Assembly: GCA_964599885.1 (NCBI GenBank)
Contig: CAZRHH010000001.1
Location: forward strand, 62,001 to 126,000
Reading direction: 5' to 3'
Length of the DNA: 64,000 nucleotides
Source: CAZRHH01 sp964599885
GTDB taxonomy: Bacteria; Chloroflexota; Dehalococcoidia; DSTF01; JACRBR01
Position 1 is the first letter of the stretch. Each line of letters starts with the position of its first letter. The notes beneath the pieces are model-generated. The model was not told where the DNA came from. It saw only the letters and a program-made list of their open reading frames with translations, and did no database searches. Below are positions 24,747-33,378 of this stretch, piece after piece. The position numbers and the translations under genes are program-made.

Positions 24747-27134
24747 ATGAGGTGGTGGATGCGGCGACGAATATTCCTTGCGCTCCCGGCGTTAGCGCTG
24801 TTAGCGCTGATCGTGGCGATGGTGCCTTACGCAGTCCGGGACGTGGAGGCGCACGCGGCGCTCGTTTCATCGAACCCGACGAACAACGAGGAACTTGTGC
24901 GTTCGCCAACGCGCATCATTCTCCGCTTCAGCGAGCCGCTGGAGCGGCAACTGACGAAGATCGAGGTCTTCGACGCAAACGAGAATCGCGTCGACGACGA
25001 CGATATTGCATTCGACGACAACGATCGTGCGTTTGCGTCAACGGGCGTTCCGGCGCTCGAACCGGGGCTCTACTTCGTCCGCTGGAGCAACGTGTCCACG
25101 GTCGATGGCCACCCGTTTCGTGGCACATATCCGTTTATCGTGCTGAACCCCGACGGAAGCACGCCACCCGGCGCGTCGTTCGATAACATCCCGCCGGCCG
25201 ATACCTACGGTGGCGAACTGCTCCCGAAGAATATCGACTCTGCCTTGAAGTGGATCGCGCTACTTGCCGTTGCGACGGTGGCGGGGGCGGCGCTGTTCCT
25301 CGTGGTCGTTCTGCGCCCAGCAGCGTCGTTTCTCGAGAGTGATGGGTACAACTCGATAACTGACGCCGGGGAGCGCTGGCTGACCACGCTGGCGCACGTG
25401 TTGCTACCGCTCGCCTTTGTTGCGACGGCGTTCCTTCTACTGATGATCGTGGGGCGCTTCGAGACTGACACAGGCATCTGGACGTATCTCACCGATGTGC
25501 GGGCCGGCCAGTACCGCGGCATCAGCCTCATCCTTTTGGTCGTGGCGCTTGCGGGCGTCGACCTCCTTTTTCTTGGTCGATCGATGGGCGCGCGGCGAGT
25601 TGGAATCGGCGTGCTGCTGGCGGCACTCGCTGGAACGATGCTGACGTATTCCCTCGTCGGCCATAGCGCTGCGAGCGAAGGCAAGTTCTGGTCCGTCACG
25701 TCGGATTTCGTTCACTTTGCCGCATCCGCCGCGTGGCTCGGTGCGTTGGCGATGCTTCCACCAATGCTCCGAGGCAAGCATGAGAGCCTTGGCGAAGGCG
25801 AGCGTTTTCTCGTCCTCGCGAATATGTTCGACCGCTTCTCCATCCTCGCCGGTCTGAGCGTCATCGCTGTTCTTGCCACGGGCGTGTTCAACGGCCTGGC
25901 GGAACTGCCCACATGGGCCGCTCTCACTGACACTACATACGGCCGCGTACTCATCGCCAAGCTCGTGCTTATCGCGCCGCCGCTTTTGATCGCGGGGTTC
26001 AATGCGTTCGTCCTGAAACCTCGGTTCGTCGCGGCAATCGACACGATGTATCAGCAGGGCGGCGCCGATGAGGCGGTGGCGCGGGCGGCGGCATCTGAGC
26101 GGCTTGCACGTCTGCGTGCATGGTTGCCGCGGACGATCGTCATAGAGATCGCGTTCGTGATCGCCGTGTTCGCAGCCGTGTCGGTGCTGACGCAGACATC
26201 GACGGCGCGTGGAGAAATCGCGGCGGATCGCGCCGAAACGGCTGCCGCGGCCAGGTTCGAACAAACCGCCGAGTCCGGGGGTGTCAACCTGACGTTGAGC
26301 GTCTCGCCCAACCGCGTGGGCCTCAACCGTTACGAACTGTTTGTCGAGACCATCAGCGGTGAGCCGGTCGACACAGTCACGCTCGCGCGGCTGCGATTCT
26401 CATACGATGACCCCAACACCGCACTTTCTCCGTCGGAGACTACGCTCAACCGCTTCGGACCAGGAGACTATCGGGGTGGCGGCGCATACTTTACGCAGCC
26501 AGGCAATTGGCGCGTTACCGCGTCGGTTCGGCGTTCCAATGGCGACGACGTGTCGGCGATCTTTGTGCTCCCGGTGCTTGATCCGCCGCAGGATCTCGCG
26601 GACGGCGGCCCCTTCGCGTTGCCGTTCGATACGTTCCAGTGGAACGAGGTGGCAGGCGCGTTCCTGGCGCTCGTGGGCGTCACCGCTGTGCTGTACCGAC
26701 GTCAGCTCGCGTGGCTACCGGATTACGGGCGGCGCACGGGGCTTACCGCAGCGCTCGTACTGCTCGTGAGCGGCGGTGTGCTGGCGTTCGGTGTGGACAC
26801 GCACTCGAGCGCCATCGACGCGCGCGCCGGAAACCCGATTGACGCCACGACCGAATCGGTCGCCGCCGGGAAGGCTTTGTTCCAGCAGAACTGCATCGTC
26901 TGCCACGGGGTTGACGGGCGCGGAGACGGCCCTGCCGCAGCGGATCTCAATCCGGCGCCGACGGATTTCCGGTTGCACACACCGTTGCACCCGGACACAT
27001 CCTTCTTTGCTTTCATCGCGAATGGTTATCCCGGGTCGGCGATGCCGGCGTTCAAAGACCAGTTCTCCGACGAGGAGATCTGGAACCTCGTCAACTTCCT
27101 CCGGGCGTCGTTCAGCGAAGCACCAACCCAATAG
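24747..27134 (+). CDS. CopC-CopD fusion with C-terminal cytochrome c domain
   Basis: The 795-residue product has a signal anchor at 7-25. A CopC domain follows (about 30-140, with AHAALVSSNP at its start). A CopD-type membrane region with about eight helices runs from 160 to 480. A soluble beta-rich region follows (about 500-620), then two more helices. Last is a class I cytochrome c domain with CIVCH at about 716-720 and a candidate axial Met in SAMPAF. Copper import coupled to a haem domain suggests supply of copper to a respiratory oxidase, or electron transfer to copper (inference). The ATG at 24747 follows a GGAGGCGGAGG-like site. Confidence 0.88.
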   Translation: MRWWMRRRIFLALPALALLALIVAMVPYAVRDVEAHAALVSSNPTNNEELVRSPTRIILRFSEPLERQLTKIEVFDANENRVDDDDIAFDDNDRAFASTGVPALEPGLYFVRWSNVSTVDGHPFRGTYPFIVLNPDGSTPPGASFDNIPPADTYGGELLPKNIDSALKWIALLAVATVAGAALFLVVVLRPAASFLESDGYNSITDAGERWLTTLAHVLLPLAFVATAFLLLMIVGRFETDTGIWTYLTDVRAGQYRGISLILLVVALAGVDLLFLGRSMGARRVGIGVLLAALAGTMLTYSLVGHSAASEGKFWSVTSDFVHFAASAAWLGALAMLPPMLRGKHESLGEGERFLVLANMFDRFSILAGLSVIAVLATGVFNGLAELPTWAALTDTTYGRVLIAKLVLIAPPLLIAGFNAFVLKPRFVAAIDTMYQQGGADEAVARAAASERLARLRAWLPRTIVIEIAFVIAVFAAVSVLTQTSTARGEIAADRAETAAAARFEQTAESGGVNLTLSVSPNRVGLNRYELFVETISGEPVDTVTLARLRFSYDDPNTALSPSETTLNRFGPGDYRGGGAYFTQPGNWRVTASVRRSNGDDVSAIFVLPVLDPPQDLADGGPFALPFDTFQWNEVAGAFLALVGVTAVLYRRQLAWLPDYGRRTGLTAALVLLVSGGVLAFGVDTHSSAIDARAGNPIDATTESVAAGKALFQQNCIVCHGVDGRGDGPAAADLNPAPTDFRLHTPLHPDTSFFAFIANGYPGSAMPAFKDQFSDEEIWNLVNFLRASFSEAPTQ

Positions 27135-27249
27135 CGAACGCCGTGCCGGGCAGGGCTTGCTGCGCGGCATTTACATCGGCCACGGCCCACCATAGACTTG
27201 TGTTACTTCGCGCGGGCGAAGGAGCGCTTCGGCGCTCGGAGGTGAGCCG

Positions 27250-28710
27250 ATGCCAAACGACGCGGAAGTTCAGCGACGACTGGCGATCTCGCGCGTGGCG
27301 ATCCACAAGCAGGATCCGGAGATCCGCAAGACCAACTTCGACGAAGTGTTCCTCGGGTTCGATATCGAGGCGGCGCAAGTGGAAGCGATGCGCTGCATCC
27401 AATGCCCGACGGCGCCGTGTCAGCAGGCGTGCCCCGTCGGGAATGACATTCCGGGCGCCTTCAAACTGCTCGAAGTTGGTGACTTCAACGGCGCGGCCGA
27501 GAAGTTCCGCGAGACGAGCAATCTGCCCGAGCTATGCGGGCGCCTCTGCCCGCAAGAGCGGTTGTGCGAAGGCGAGTGCGTTGTGGCGTTCGCGATCCGT
27601 CCCGACATGCACCAGGAGCCGCCAGTTTCGATCGGAAAGCTTGAGGCGTTCGTCACCGACTACCAGCGCGAGCACTACGGTGTGCCGCTACCGGTGCTGC
27701 CGGAAGCGAGCGGATTTAAGGTGGCGGTGGTCGGGGCTGGGCCAGCGGGCATGGCTGTCGCCGAGGAACTGGCGAAGGCCGGACACTCGGCGACGATGTA
27801 TGACGCGTGGCCGGAGCCGGGCGGCATCCTGCTCTACGGCATCCCCAACTTCAAGCTGAGCAAGAAAGTTCTCGAAGACAAGATCACGTACCTGGACAAG
27901 CTCGGTGTGGGATTCGTCGGTAACACGTGGGTGGGCAAGGACGTGACGGTAGACGAGTTGTTCGCGCAGGGCTTCGACGCGGTGTTCGTCGGGACGGGCG
28001 CCGGCCTGGGTGGCAAGCTGGCGATCCCCGGCGAGGAGTTCAGCAACATCTACTCCGCAACGGAGTTTCTCGTGCGCGGAAATCTGCGACCGGATCAGTT
28101 GCCGGAGAACATGCGCGAACCGCTCGACATGGGCAAGGACGTCGTCGTCATCGGCGGCGGAGACACGTCGATGGACTGCGTGCGCACAGCCGTGCGCTCG
28201 GGCGCCGAGCACGTGGTGTGCGTGTACCGGCGCACGGAAGCCGAAATGCTCGGCCGGACGGAGGAGCGGGAGCACGCGCGCGATGAAGGCGTTGATTTCC
28301 AGTTCCTGACGATCCCGCTGCGCTTCATCGGCAGCGACGACGGCCGCGTGGCGGGTGTGGAGTGCCAGCGCATGGCGCTCGGCGAGCCGGACGAGTCGGG
28401 GCGGCGGCGCCCGATCCCGATCCCGCACTCGGAGTTCATCGTGCCGGCGGATTCGGTGGCGATCGCAATCGGATACAACGCGGACCCAATCATCAACGAC
28501 GCAGCGCCGGGTGTGACGACGAACCGCTGGAATCTCATCGAGGTGGACAAGGACACGTTCATGACGAGCCGGCCGGGCGTGTTCGCCGGCGGCGATAACG
28601 TGAACGGCGCCGATCTGGTCGTCACGGCGCTGGCCGACGGGCGCCGGGCGGCGAGCGCGATCCACGAGTATCTCGAGACGCTGATGCCGATGCCGAAGGT
28701 GCTGCGGTAG
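27250..28710 (+). CDS. GltD-like NAD(P)-dependent flavin oxidoreductase (copy 2)
   Basis: The 486-residue paralogue of the enzyme at 499-1995 has Fe-S cysteines at 49, 52, 57 and 61 (CIQC..PC..AC) and a second Cys set in CGRLCPQERLCEGEC. It also carries GAGPAGMAVAEEL for FAD and VVVIGGGDTSMDCVRTA for NAD(P). It also resembles PreT, the flavin subunit of dihydropyrimidine dehydrogenase. No PreA or GltB partner lies nearby. The ATG is preceded by GGAGGTGA at ideal spacing. A hairpin GAGCGCTTCGGCGCTC sits just before the SD and might affect translation. Confidence 0.9.
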   Translation: MPNDAEVQRRLAISRVAIHKQDPEIRKTNFDEVFLGFDIEAAQVEAMRCIQCPTAPCQQACPVGNDIPGAFKLLEVGDFNGAAEKFRETSNLPELCGRLCPQERLCEGECVVAFAIRPDMHQEPPVSIGKLEAFVTDYQREHYGVPLPVLPEASGFKVAVVGAGPAGMAVAEELAKAGHSATMYDAWPEPGGILLYGIPNFKLSKKVLEDKITYLDKLGVGFVGNTWVGKDVTVDELFAQGFDAVFVGTGAGLGGKLAIPGEEFSNIYSATEFLVRGNLRPDQLPENMREPLDMGKDVVVIGGGDTSMDCVRTAVRSGAEHVVCVYRRTEAEMLGRTEEREHARDEGVDFQFLTIPLRFIGSDDGRVAGVECQRMALGEPDESGRRRPIPIPHSEFIVPADSVAIAIGYNADPIINDAAPGVTTNRWNLIEVDKDTFMTSRPGVFAGGDNVNGADLVVTALADGRRAASAIHEYLETLMPMPKVLR

Positions 28711-28752
28711 CCAGCTTCCTATCCGCAAGCTTGAGGACGAGACGAACAAAAG

Positions 28753-28782
28753 AAGAGGCCCGGTCATATGACCGGGCCTCTT
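28753..28782 (-). terminator. Intrinsic terminator, 30-base perfect palindrome
   Basis: The palindrome is perfect from 28753 to 28782 with CATATG at the centre, giving a 12-13 bp GC-rich stem. Read on the minus strand it is followed by CTTTTGTT, a good terminator tail for the small-peptide transcript; on the plus strand the tail TTTGACTGTTGTT is weaker but could stop copy 2 of GltD. It probably serves both directions. Confidence 0.9.
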
Positions 28783-28818
28783 TGACTGTTGTTGCCAGGC
28801 CTACTGCCCAGCCGCCGC

Positions 28819-28848
28819 CCTCGGAAGGCTAGCTTGCAGCCTCCGAGG
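28819..28848 (-). other. Hairpin over the 3' end of the small ORF
   Basis: CCTCGG/CCGAGG (28819-28824/28843-28848) extends inward through AGGCT/AGCCT (28826-28830/28838-28842) with a single bulge and a 7-nt loop. The stop codon of the 22-codon ORF lies in this structure. Confidence 0.6.
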
Positions 28849-28897
28849 TAATGCGGACGTCGCTTGGCACGTAGGCCCTGCAACTACTGTGATCCAT
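28829..28897 (-). CDS. 22-residue peptide, strongly expressed small gene
   Basis: The ATG at 28897 encodes MDHSSC, then RAYVPSDVRITSEAAS, then TAG at 28829. Its ribosome site is exceptional: GAAAGGAGGTGAT is complementary to 13 consecutive bases of the usual 16S rRNA 3' end, 8 nt before the ATG. A strong promoter (28923-28952), a hairpin (28819-28848) and a terminator (28753-28782) complete a transcript of about 165 nt. An ATG 6 nt upstream would add Met-Trp but is too close to the SD. The peptide has no family I recognise and no enzyme gene beside it. It may be a peptide gene, a leader, or an RNA whose SD binds ribosomes. Confidence 0.6.
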   Translation of the reverse strand: MDHSSCRAYVPSDVRITSEAAS

Positions 28898-28922
28898 CCA
28901 CATCACCTCCTTTCCTGCGGAG

Positions 28923-28952
28923 ATCATAGCAGGGGCGCCCGGAGGCCGTCAA
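28923..28952 (-). promoter_or_regulatory. Strong sigma-70 promoter of the small-peptide gene
   Basis: On the minus strand TTGACG (28947-28952, 5 of 6) and TATGAT (28923-28928, 5 of 6) are 18 nt apart. The start site should be near 28916, giving a leader of about 19 nt that is almost entirely ribosome-binding sequence. Confidence 0.72.
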
Positions 28953-28983
28953 CGGTGTTGGGAGGCGAGTGGGTTGCGCCAGT

Positions 28984-29766
28984 TTATGTGAGGAAACTGA
29001 AGATGCGCTCGCGGGAGACAGCGCGGCGCAGCAGCACGGCGATACCGAGACCGCACACCGCAACGAGCGCACCGGCCGCCGCGTCAAGGAAGAAGTGGTT
29101 CGCCGTGAGTACGATGCCACCGAGCGTGAAAAACGGCATGATCATCGCGAAGATCCGCCAGAGGCGGGCGCGCGTGTTGTAGCCGATGGCGATCGCGACG
29201 AGGATATCCCAGCCGAAGTGCAGACTCGGCATGGCGGCATACTGGTTGACGATCTTCGGATTCTGGAACGCGTAGTACGACTGCGCGTGGATGATCGTAT
29301 CGACGAAGCCGAACTCTGGCATATAGCGCGGCGGCGCGAGCGGCACGGTGCTGAAGCCGATCAGCGCGATGAGCCCCGAGATGAGAAATGCGTTACGGAA
29401 CAGCGCGTAGCGGTCACGGTGCGATATGTACAGCCAGAGCGCGACGGCGATGATGACTGGCAGATGGCCCCAGATGTAGAGGTAGTTGAAGAGGTCGACC
29501 ATCCATTCCTTCGGCAGAATGAGTTGCTGGAGGAACGCTTCGTGGAAGATGCCGAGGCGCTGTTCGATGCGGATGACGTGGCGTGCGTTGTCGAATGCGG
29601 TGCCGGCTTCGCCACCGACGGTGCTGCGCACGAGCTGGTACGCCGTGTATGCAGGGATGATGAACAGCAACTCCGCGAGATGCCGCCAGTTCTTCACTAC
29701 GAGGGATTGGAGTCTGTTCTGGACCGGTCGCGGCAGCGCTACCGACGCAGGGGGGGCCATTTGCAT
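28984..29766 (-). CDS. PAP2-superfamily membrane phosphatase/transferase
   Basis: The product has 260 residues with about six membrane helices. The conserved PAP2 motifs read PSLHFGW (with the catalytic-region His) and ANHFFLDAAAG (second His and Asp). The layout and the RYMPEFGFVDT stretch are like the PAP2_3/inositol-phosphorylceramide-synthase-type family, so it may act on a lipid phosphate or transfer a phosphoalcohol headgroup. The ATG at 29766 is chosen because a TATACT box lies exactly 6 nt upstream; an earlier in-frame start at 29805 overlaps the aminotransferase stop. Confidence 0.82.
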   Translation of the reverse strand: MQMAPPASVALPRPVQNRLQSLVVKNWRHLAELLFIIPAYTAYQLVRSTVGGEAGTAFDNARHVIRIEQRLGIFHEAFLQQLILPKEWMVDLFNYLYIWGHLPVIIAVALWLYISHRDRYALFRNAFLISGLIALIGFSTVPLAPPRYMPEFGFVDTIIHAQSYYAFQNPKIVNQYAAMPSLHFGWDILVAIAIGYNTRARLWRIFAMIMPFFTLGGIVLTANHFFLDAAAGALVAVCGLGIAVLLRRAVSRERIFSFLT

Positions 29767-29772
29767 GGGAGC

Positions 29773-29778
29773 AGTATA
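29773..29778 (-). promoter_or_regulatory. -10 box placed for leaderless PAP2 transcript
   Basis: TATACT (minus strand) ends 6 nt before the ATG at 29766. A TTGACG lies upstream, but only 14 nt away, so the -35 is doubtful. No SD is present. Confidence 0.45.
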
Positions 29779-29801
29779 GCGAACGCGGCGCTCGTCAATC
29801 C

Positions 29802-31178
29802 TCAATGGGCTACTCCGAGTACGCTATCGATCGCTTCTGCGGTGACGTTCACGATGGTGTCTATCTGCGACTCGCTCACGACGAGCGGCGGCGCGAAAAG
29901 GATGCTCTCACCCTTCACGCGGGTTACGACGCCCCGGTCACGCATCGCGCGCGCAAGCTTGGGGCCAATACCGTCTGCTGCGGCGAACGGGCGGCGCGTC
30001 GGCTTGTCGGCGACGACTTCCACGGCGGCCATCAGCCCGAGACCGCGCACGTCGCCGACGTTTGGCATCTCGATCAGGCGCGACAAGCCCTCGTGCAGGC
30101 GACGACCCATTGCCTCGGCGCGCGCCACAAGCTGCTCGTCTTCGAGGATCTGGAGATTGCGGAGCGCAACGGCGCAGGCGGTGGGGTGGGCGGCATTCGT
30201 GCAGCCGATCATGAACTTCGTATCGGCGGGCGCATCGAGGATGGCGCGGTGGACGCGTTCAGAGGCGATGAACGCCGACAGCGGCACGTAGGCGCTTGTG
30301 ATGGCCTTGGCGATGGTCGTGATGTCTGGCTGCACGCCCCAGTGTTCGAGCGCGAACCAGCGGCCGGTGCGGCCGAAGCCGGTGATCACTTCGTCGGCAA
30401 TTAGCAGCACGTCGTTGCGGTCACAGATCGCGCGAAGCCGCGGCCAGTAACCGGGATCCGGAGGGATTACACCACCGGCGCCGTGTACGGGCTCAGCGAT
30501 GACGGCGGCGACCGTGTCGGCGCCCTCGCGCTGGATGGTGGCTTCGATGTTGTCGACGCACTCGAGTGTACAGGCTGTCCCTTCCGAAGCGGTTGGGCTG
30601 CACCATTGACAGCGGTAGGAGTAGCATGTGGGCACCTGGATGAAGTCGGGGGGTTCGGGCCCGAAGCCGCGATGAAACGGTGCCATGCCGGTGATCGCCG
30701 TGGCGGCGAGCGTACCGCCGTGGTAGGCGTCGGCACGCGAGATGATCTTCGTCTTCTGCGGCTGGCCCGAGACAAACCAGAAGTAGCGGGCAGCCTTCAT
30801 CGCGAAATCGTTGGCTTCGGACCCGCTGTTGGCGTAGAAGACGCCCGACATGTTCGGGTAGACGAGGCTCAGCAGCTTCTCGGTAAGTCGAATTGACGGG
30901 ACGTTGGCATAGCCGGTGTATGCGTTGGAGAAGGCGAGCTGCGACATCTGCGCCGCCGCAGCTTCTGCAAGCTCTACCCGTCCGTGGCCAACCGCGACGT
31001 TCCAGAGCGACGAGAGGCCGTCGATGTAGTCGTTGCCGTGGATGTCAGTGACGACGGCACCCTTGCCGCTGGCGTAGATGACGGCATCGCGGTGGTCCGC
31101 AACGTTGAACTGCGGATGGATGATATGGTCGATGTCGTACGTCGCGAGCGCTTGCGCGTCCGATTCGTCTAACTGCAT
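29802..31178 (-). CDS. Class III pyridoxal-phosphate aminotransferase
   Basis: The 458-residue product is of the omega-amino-acid:pyruvate type. The GSEANDFAMKAARYFW segment binds PLP phosphate, VIAEPVHGAGGVIPP and LLIADEVITGFGRTG hold the ring-binding Asp, and Lys in TTIAKAITSAYVPL is the Schiff base lysine. Substrate could be an omega-amino acid, taurine or a diamine. The ATG at 31178 has GAGG at 5 nt spacing. It starts 12 nt after the MurE-like stop and probably shares its transcript. Confidence 0.9.
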   Translation of the reverse strand: MQLDESDAQALATYDIDHIIHPQFNVADHRDAVIYASGKGAVVTDIHGNDYIDGLSSLWNVAVGHGRVELAEAAAAQMSQLAFSNAYTGYANVPSIRLTEKLLSLVYPNMSGVFYANSGSEANDFAMKAARYFWFVSGQPQKTKIISRADAYHGGTLAATAITGMAPFHRGFGPEPPDFIQVPTCYSYRCQWCSPTASEGTACTLECVDNIEATIQREGADTVAAVIAEPVHGAGGVIPPDPGYWPRLRAICDRNDVLLIADEVITGFGRTGRWFALEHWGVQPDITTIAKAITSAYVPLSAFIASERVHRAILDAPADTKFMIGCTNAAHPTACAVALRNLQILEDEQLVARAEAMGRRLHEGLSRLIEMPNVGDVRGLGLMAAVEVVADKPTRRPFAAADGIGPKLARAMRDRGVVTRVKGESILFAPPLVVSESQIDTIVNVTAEAIDSVLGVAH

Positions 31179-31189
31179 ATGCACCTCAG

Positions 31190-32740
31190 CTAAACACCGG
31201 GTCGATTATACGGTATCGGCCCACGGAGCAACGCACGTGCGACCACACGCTCATCCCAGGGGTGATGTGTCGTCCCGATGACGATGGATTGTTCGGTGCC
31301 CTTCCCTGCGAGCAGCACCGTGTCGTCGGCGGCCGCGAGTTCGAACGCGCGTCGCAGCGCCGAGCGGCGATCCGGTGTGCGTTCGAATGCGCGACCTTCG
31401 TCGAACCCCGCGCCAACGAGCGCGCGGGCGATCTCGTCGATGATGGCCTCGGCGTCCTCGCTGCGGGGGTCTTCATTGGTGACGATGGCGTAGTCTGCCG
31501 CCGTTGCGACGGATCGCGCGATGCCGCTCCGGCGCTCGACATCGCGTTCGCCAGCGGCACCGAATACGACGATCAAGCGTCCCTTTGTGGCCTGCCGCAG
31601 CACGCGCAGCACGTTTGCCATCGACTGCTCCGTCGAGGCGATGTCGACGATGACGCGGAATGACTGCCCTTCCTCGATGCGCTCCATCCGGCCCGGCACG
31701 CCGGCGAAGCTCTCGAATGTTGCGGCGGCCCGGGCCAGAGGGACGCCCTGCGAGAGGGCGACGGCGGTCGCGGCGAGGCAGTTCGCGACGTTGTAGTCGC
31801 CGAGGAGGCCACTACGCGCGCGCACGGACTCCCCGTCTGCGATGATGGCGAACGCCGTACCGAAGCCATCGAGCGTTATGTCGCGTGCCAGTACGTCGGC
31901 TTGCGACCTGAGCGCGTACGAACGAACCGGCACACTCGTGGCCGCGCGCATCGTTTCCGAGGCTGGATCGTCGGCGTTGAGGATCGCGCACTTCGGGATG
32001 CCCTTCTCCGGCGACTCGCCCAGCATCCGAAAGAGGATCGCCTTGGCATCGCGGTAGGCGTCCATGGTGCGGTGGTAGTCGAGATGATCCTGAGTGAGGT
32101 TCGTGAATACGCCGACATCAAAATCGCACTGGCCGACCCGGTGCATATCGAGGCCAATCGAAGATGCTTCGACGACCGCGTAGCGGTCGCCGGCGGCGCG
32201 AACCGTTGCGAGGTGGCGCTGGACGTCGGGTGACTCGAGCGTCGTCATGTGCGAGGCGTTGAGTGTGCTTGCCCCTCCCGCCGCGAACTCGACGCTGCTG
32301 AGCAGACCGCACGCCAGATCGGCGGCGTTGAGGACGTGTGCGATCAGGTGTGATGTCGTCGTTTTGCCGTCGGTGCCGGTGACGCCGACGACGCCCAGGC
32401 TGCGCGCCGGATGGCCGAAGAAGCCCGCCGCGGCCTGGGCGAGTGCGGCGCGCGCGTCGGGCACTTCGACGATCGCAGACTCGTCGTTGAGGTGCGGCTG
32501 CCAGCGGCTGCGCGCGTCGGCCTGGACGACGACGGCGGACGCTCCAGCTGCGAGCGCCTGCGGGATGAAGGCGTTGCCGTCCTGCACGAGGCCCGGGATG
32601 GCGAAAAATACGCTTCCGGGGGTAACGCGCCGGCTGTCCAGGCAGATTTCCGTAGCATCGCTTAGGACGCCGGAGACGAGGCGCGCGTCAGCCATGCTTC
32701 GATACCACGCCGGGCGAATTTCGGCAGCATCAGCAGTCAC
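31190..32740 (-). CDS. murE: MurE-like UDP-N-acetylmuramyl-tripeptide synthetase
   Basis: The 516-residue Mur ligase has an N-terminal UDP-binding domain (CLDSRRVTPGSVFFAIPG), the ATP site GVTGTDGKTTTSHLIAHV, a central ligase domain (CDFDVGVFTNLTQDHLDYH), and a C-terminal region with TNEDPRSEDAEAII in the position of the DNPR motif that selects meso-diaminopimelate in MurE. The variant EDPR leaves the amino acid uncertain. No other mur gene is in the window. A GTG start at 32740 has a TACACT box 7 nt upstream, which fits a leaderless mRNA. Confidence 0.88.
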   Translation of the reverse strand: MTADAAEIRPAWYRSMADARLVSGVLSDATEICLDSRRVTPGSVFFAIPGLVQDGNAFIPQALAAGASAVVVQADARSRWQPHLNDESAIVEVPDARAALAQAAAGFFGHPARSLGVVGVTGTDGKTTTSHLIAHVLNAADLACGLLSSVEFAAGGASTLNASHMTTLESPDVQRHLATVRAAGDRYAVVEASSIGLDMHRVGQCDFDVGVFTNLTQDHLDYHRTMDAYRDAKAILFRMLGESPEKGIPKCAILNADDPASETMRAATSVPVRSYALRSQADVLARDITLDGFGTAFAIIADGESVRARSGLLGDYNVANCLAATAVALSQGVPLARAAATFESFAGVPGRMERIEEGQSFRVIVDIASTEQSMANVLRVLRQATKGRLIVVFGAAGERDVERRSGIARSVATAADYAIVTNEDPRSEDAEAIIDEIARALVGAGFDEGRAFERTPDRRSALRRAFELAAADDTVLLAGKGTEQSIVIGTTHHPWDERVVARALLRGPIPYNRPGV

Positions 32741-32824
32741 GAGGACGAGTGTATCGGACGGCGTTTACCTTCAGCCGGGCTTCGGCACGCCGATGATCTC
32801 CACAGAGAGAGGCATGGGGGGAAC

Positions 32825-33352
32825 ATGGTCGCACTGCGGTCCCCGGGCGGGTCCGAAGGCAGCGCCGACGCGGGCTATTCCATGCCCCGGCCGGATGCGG
32901 CGGACTGGCTTACGCTCCAGCAGGCTGCGTGCGAACTGAACATCTCGGTGAGTACGGCACGCAGGATGATCCGGAAGGGCCGGCTGCGTAATCGCATCGT
33001 GCCGCGTCGGGGTGGCTTCGCGTACCTGATTTACCTGCCCGATTCGCGTCACAAGACGCTGGGCGCTCACGCCTGCCACACGGGCATCCAGGAAGCGCCG
33101 TCGCGGGAGCCGGCGAGCTTCGAAGACTACGCTCGCAGGCGCGCCGGCACCGAACCCAACGAACAGGCGCGCGACCAGCAGATCGAACAGCTCGAAGAGC
33201 AGGTGCAACACCTGTCCGAGGCACTGAGTCGGGCGCTGCGCGTGAAGCAAAAGGCGTTGCCCGCAGGAATGGGCGACCCGGCTCTGAACCCGACGGAGCC
33301 GTACGCGCGGTACCGCTGGCTGGTGCGCAAGCGCCGCTGGTGGCCGTTCTGA
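32825..33352 (+). CDS. Excisionase/MerR-type helix-turn-helix protein with coiled coil
   Basis: The 175-residue product has an HTH of the DNA-binding excisionase kind at about 27-55 (WLTLQQAACELNISVSTARR, then MIRKGRLRNRIV). A coiled coil follows at about 118-140 (QARDQQIEQLEEQVQHLSEA). The tail is basic (RKRRWWPF). Likely a sequence-specific regulator that dimerises through the coil. It stands alone; no phage or integrase gene is adjacent. The ATG has a G-rich SD. Confidence 0.7.
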   Translation: MVALRSPGGSEGSADAGYSMPRPDAADWLTLQQAACELNISVSTARRMIRKGRLRNRIVPRRGGFAYLIYLPDSRHKTLGAHACHTGIQEAPSREPASFEDYARRRAGTEPNEQARDQQIEQLEEQVQHLSEALSRALRVKQKALPAGMGDPALNPTEPYARYRWLVRKRRWWPF

Positions 33353-33378
33353 GGTAGAACCCGGGACGAGGATGCGAT

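Noticed and set aside
28829..28897. The 22-residue peptide as a PqqA-type or other radical-SAM precursor
   Set aside because: The likeness to PqqA is limited to a DVRI-type stretch; the Glu and Tyr spacing is wrong and no maturation enzyme is adjacent.
28902..28916. Plus-strand bases like the 3' end of 16S rRNA
   Set aside because: Only 13 bases match, and the minus-strand reading as a ribosome-binding site with ATG 8 nt later explains them fully.
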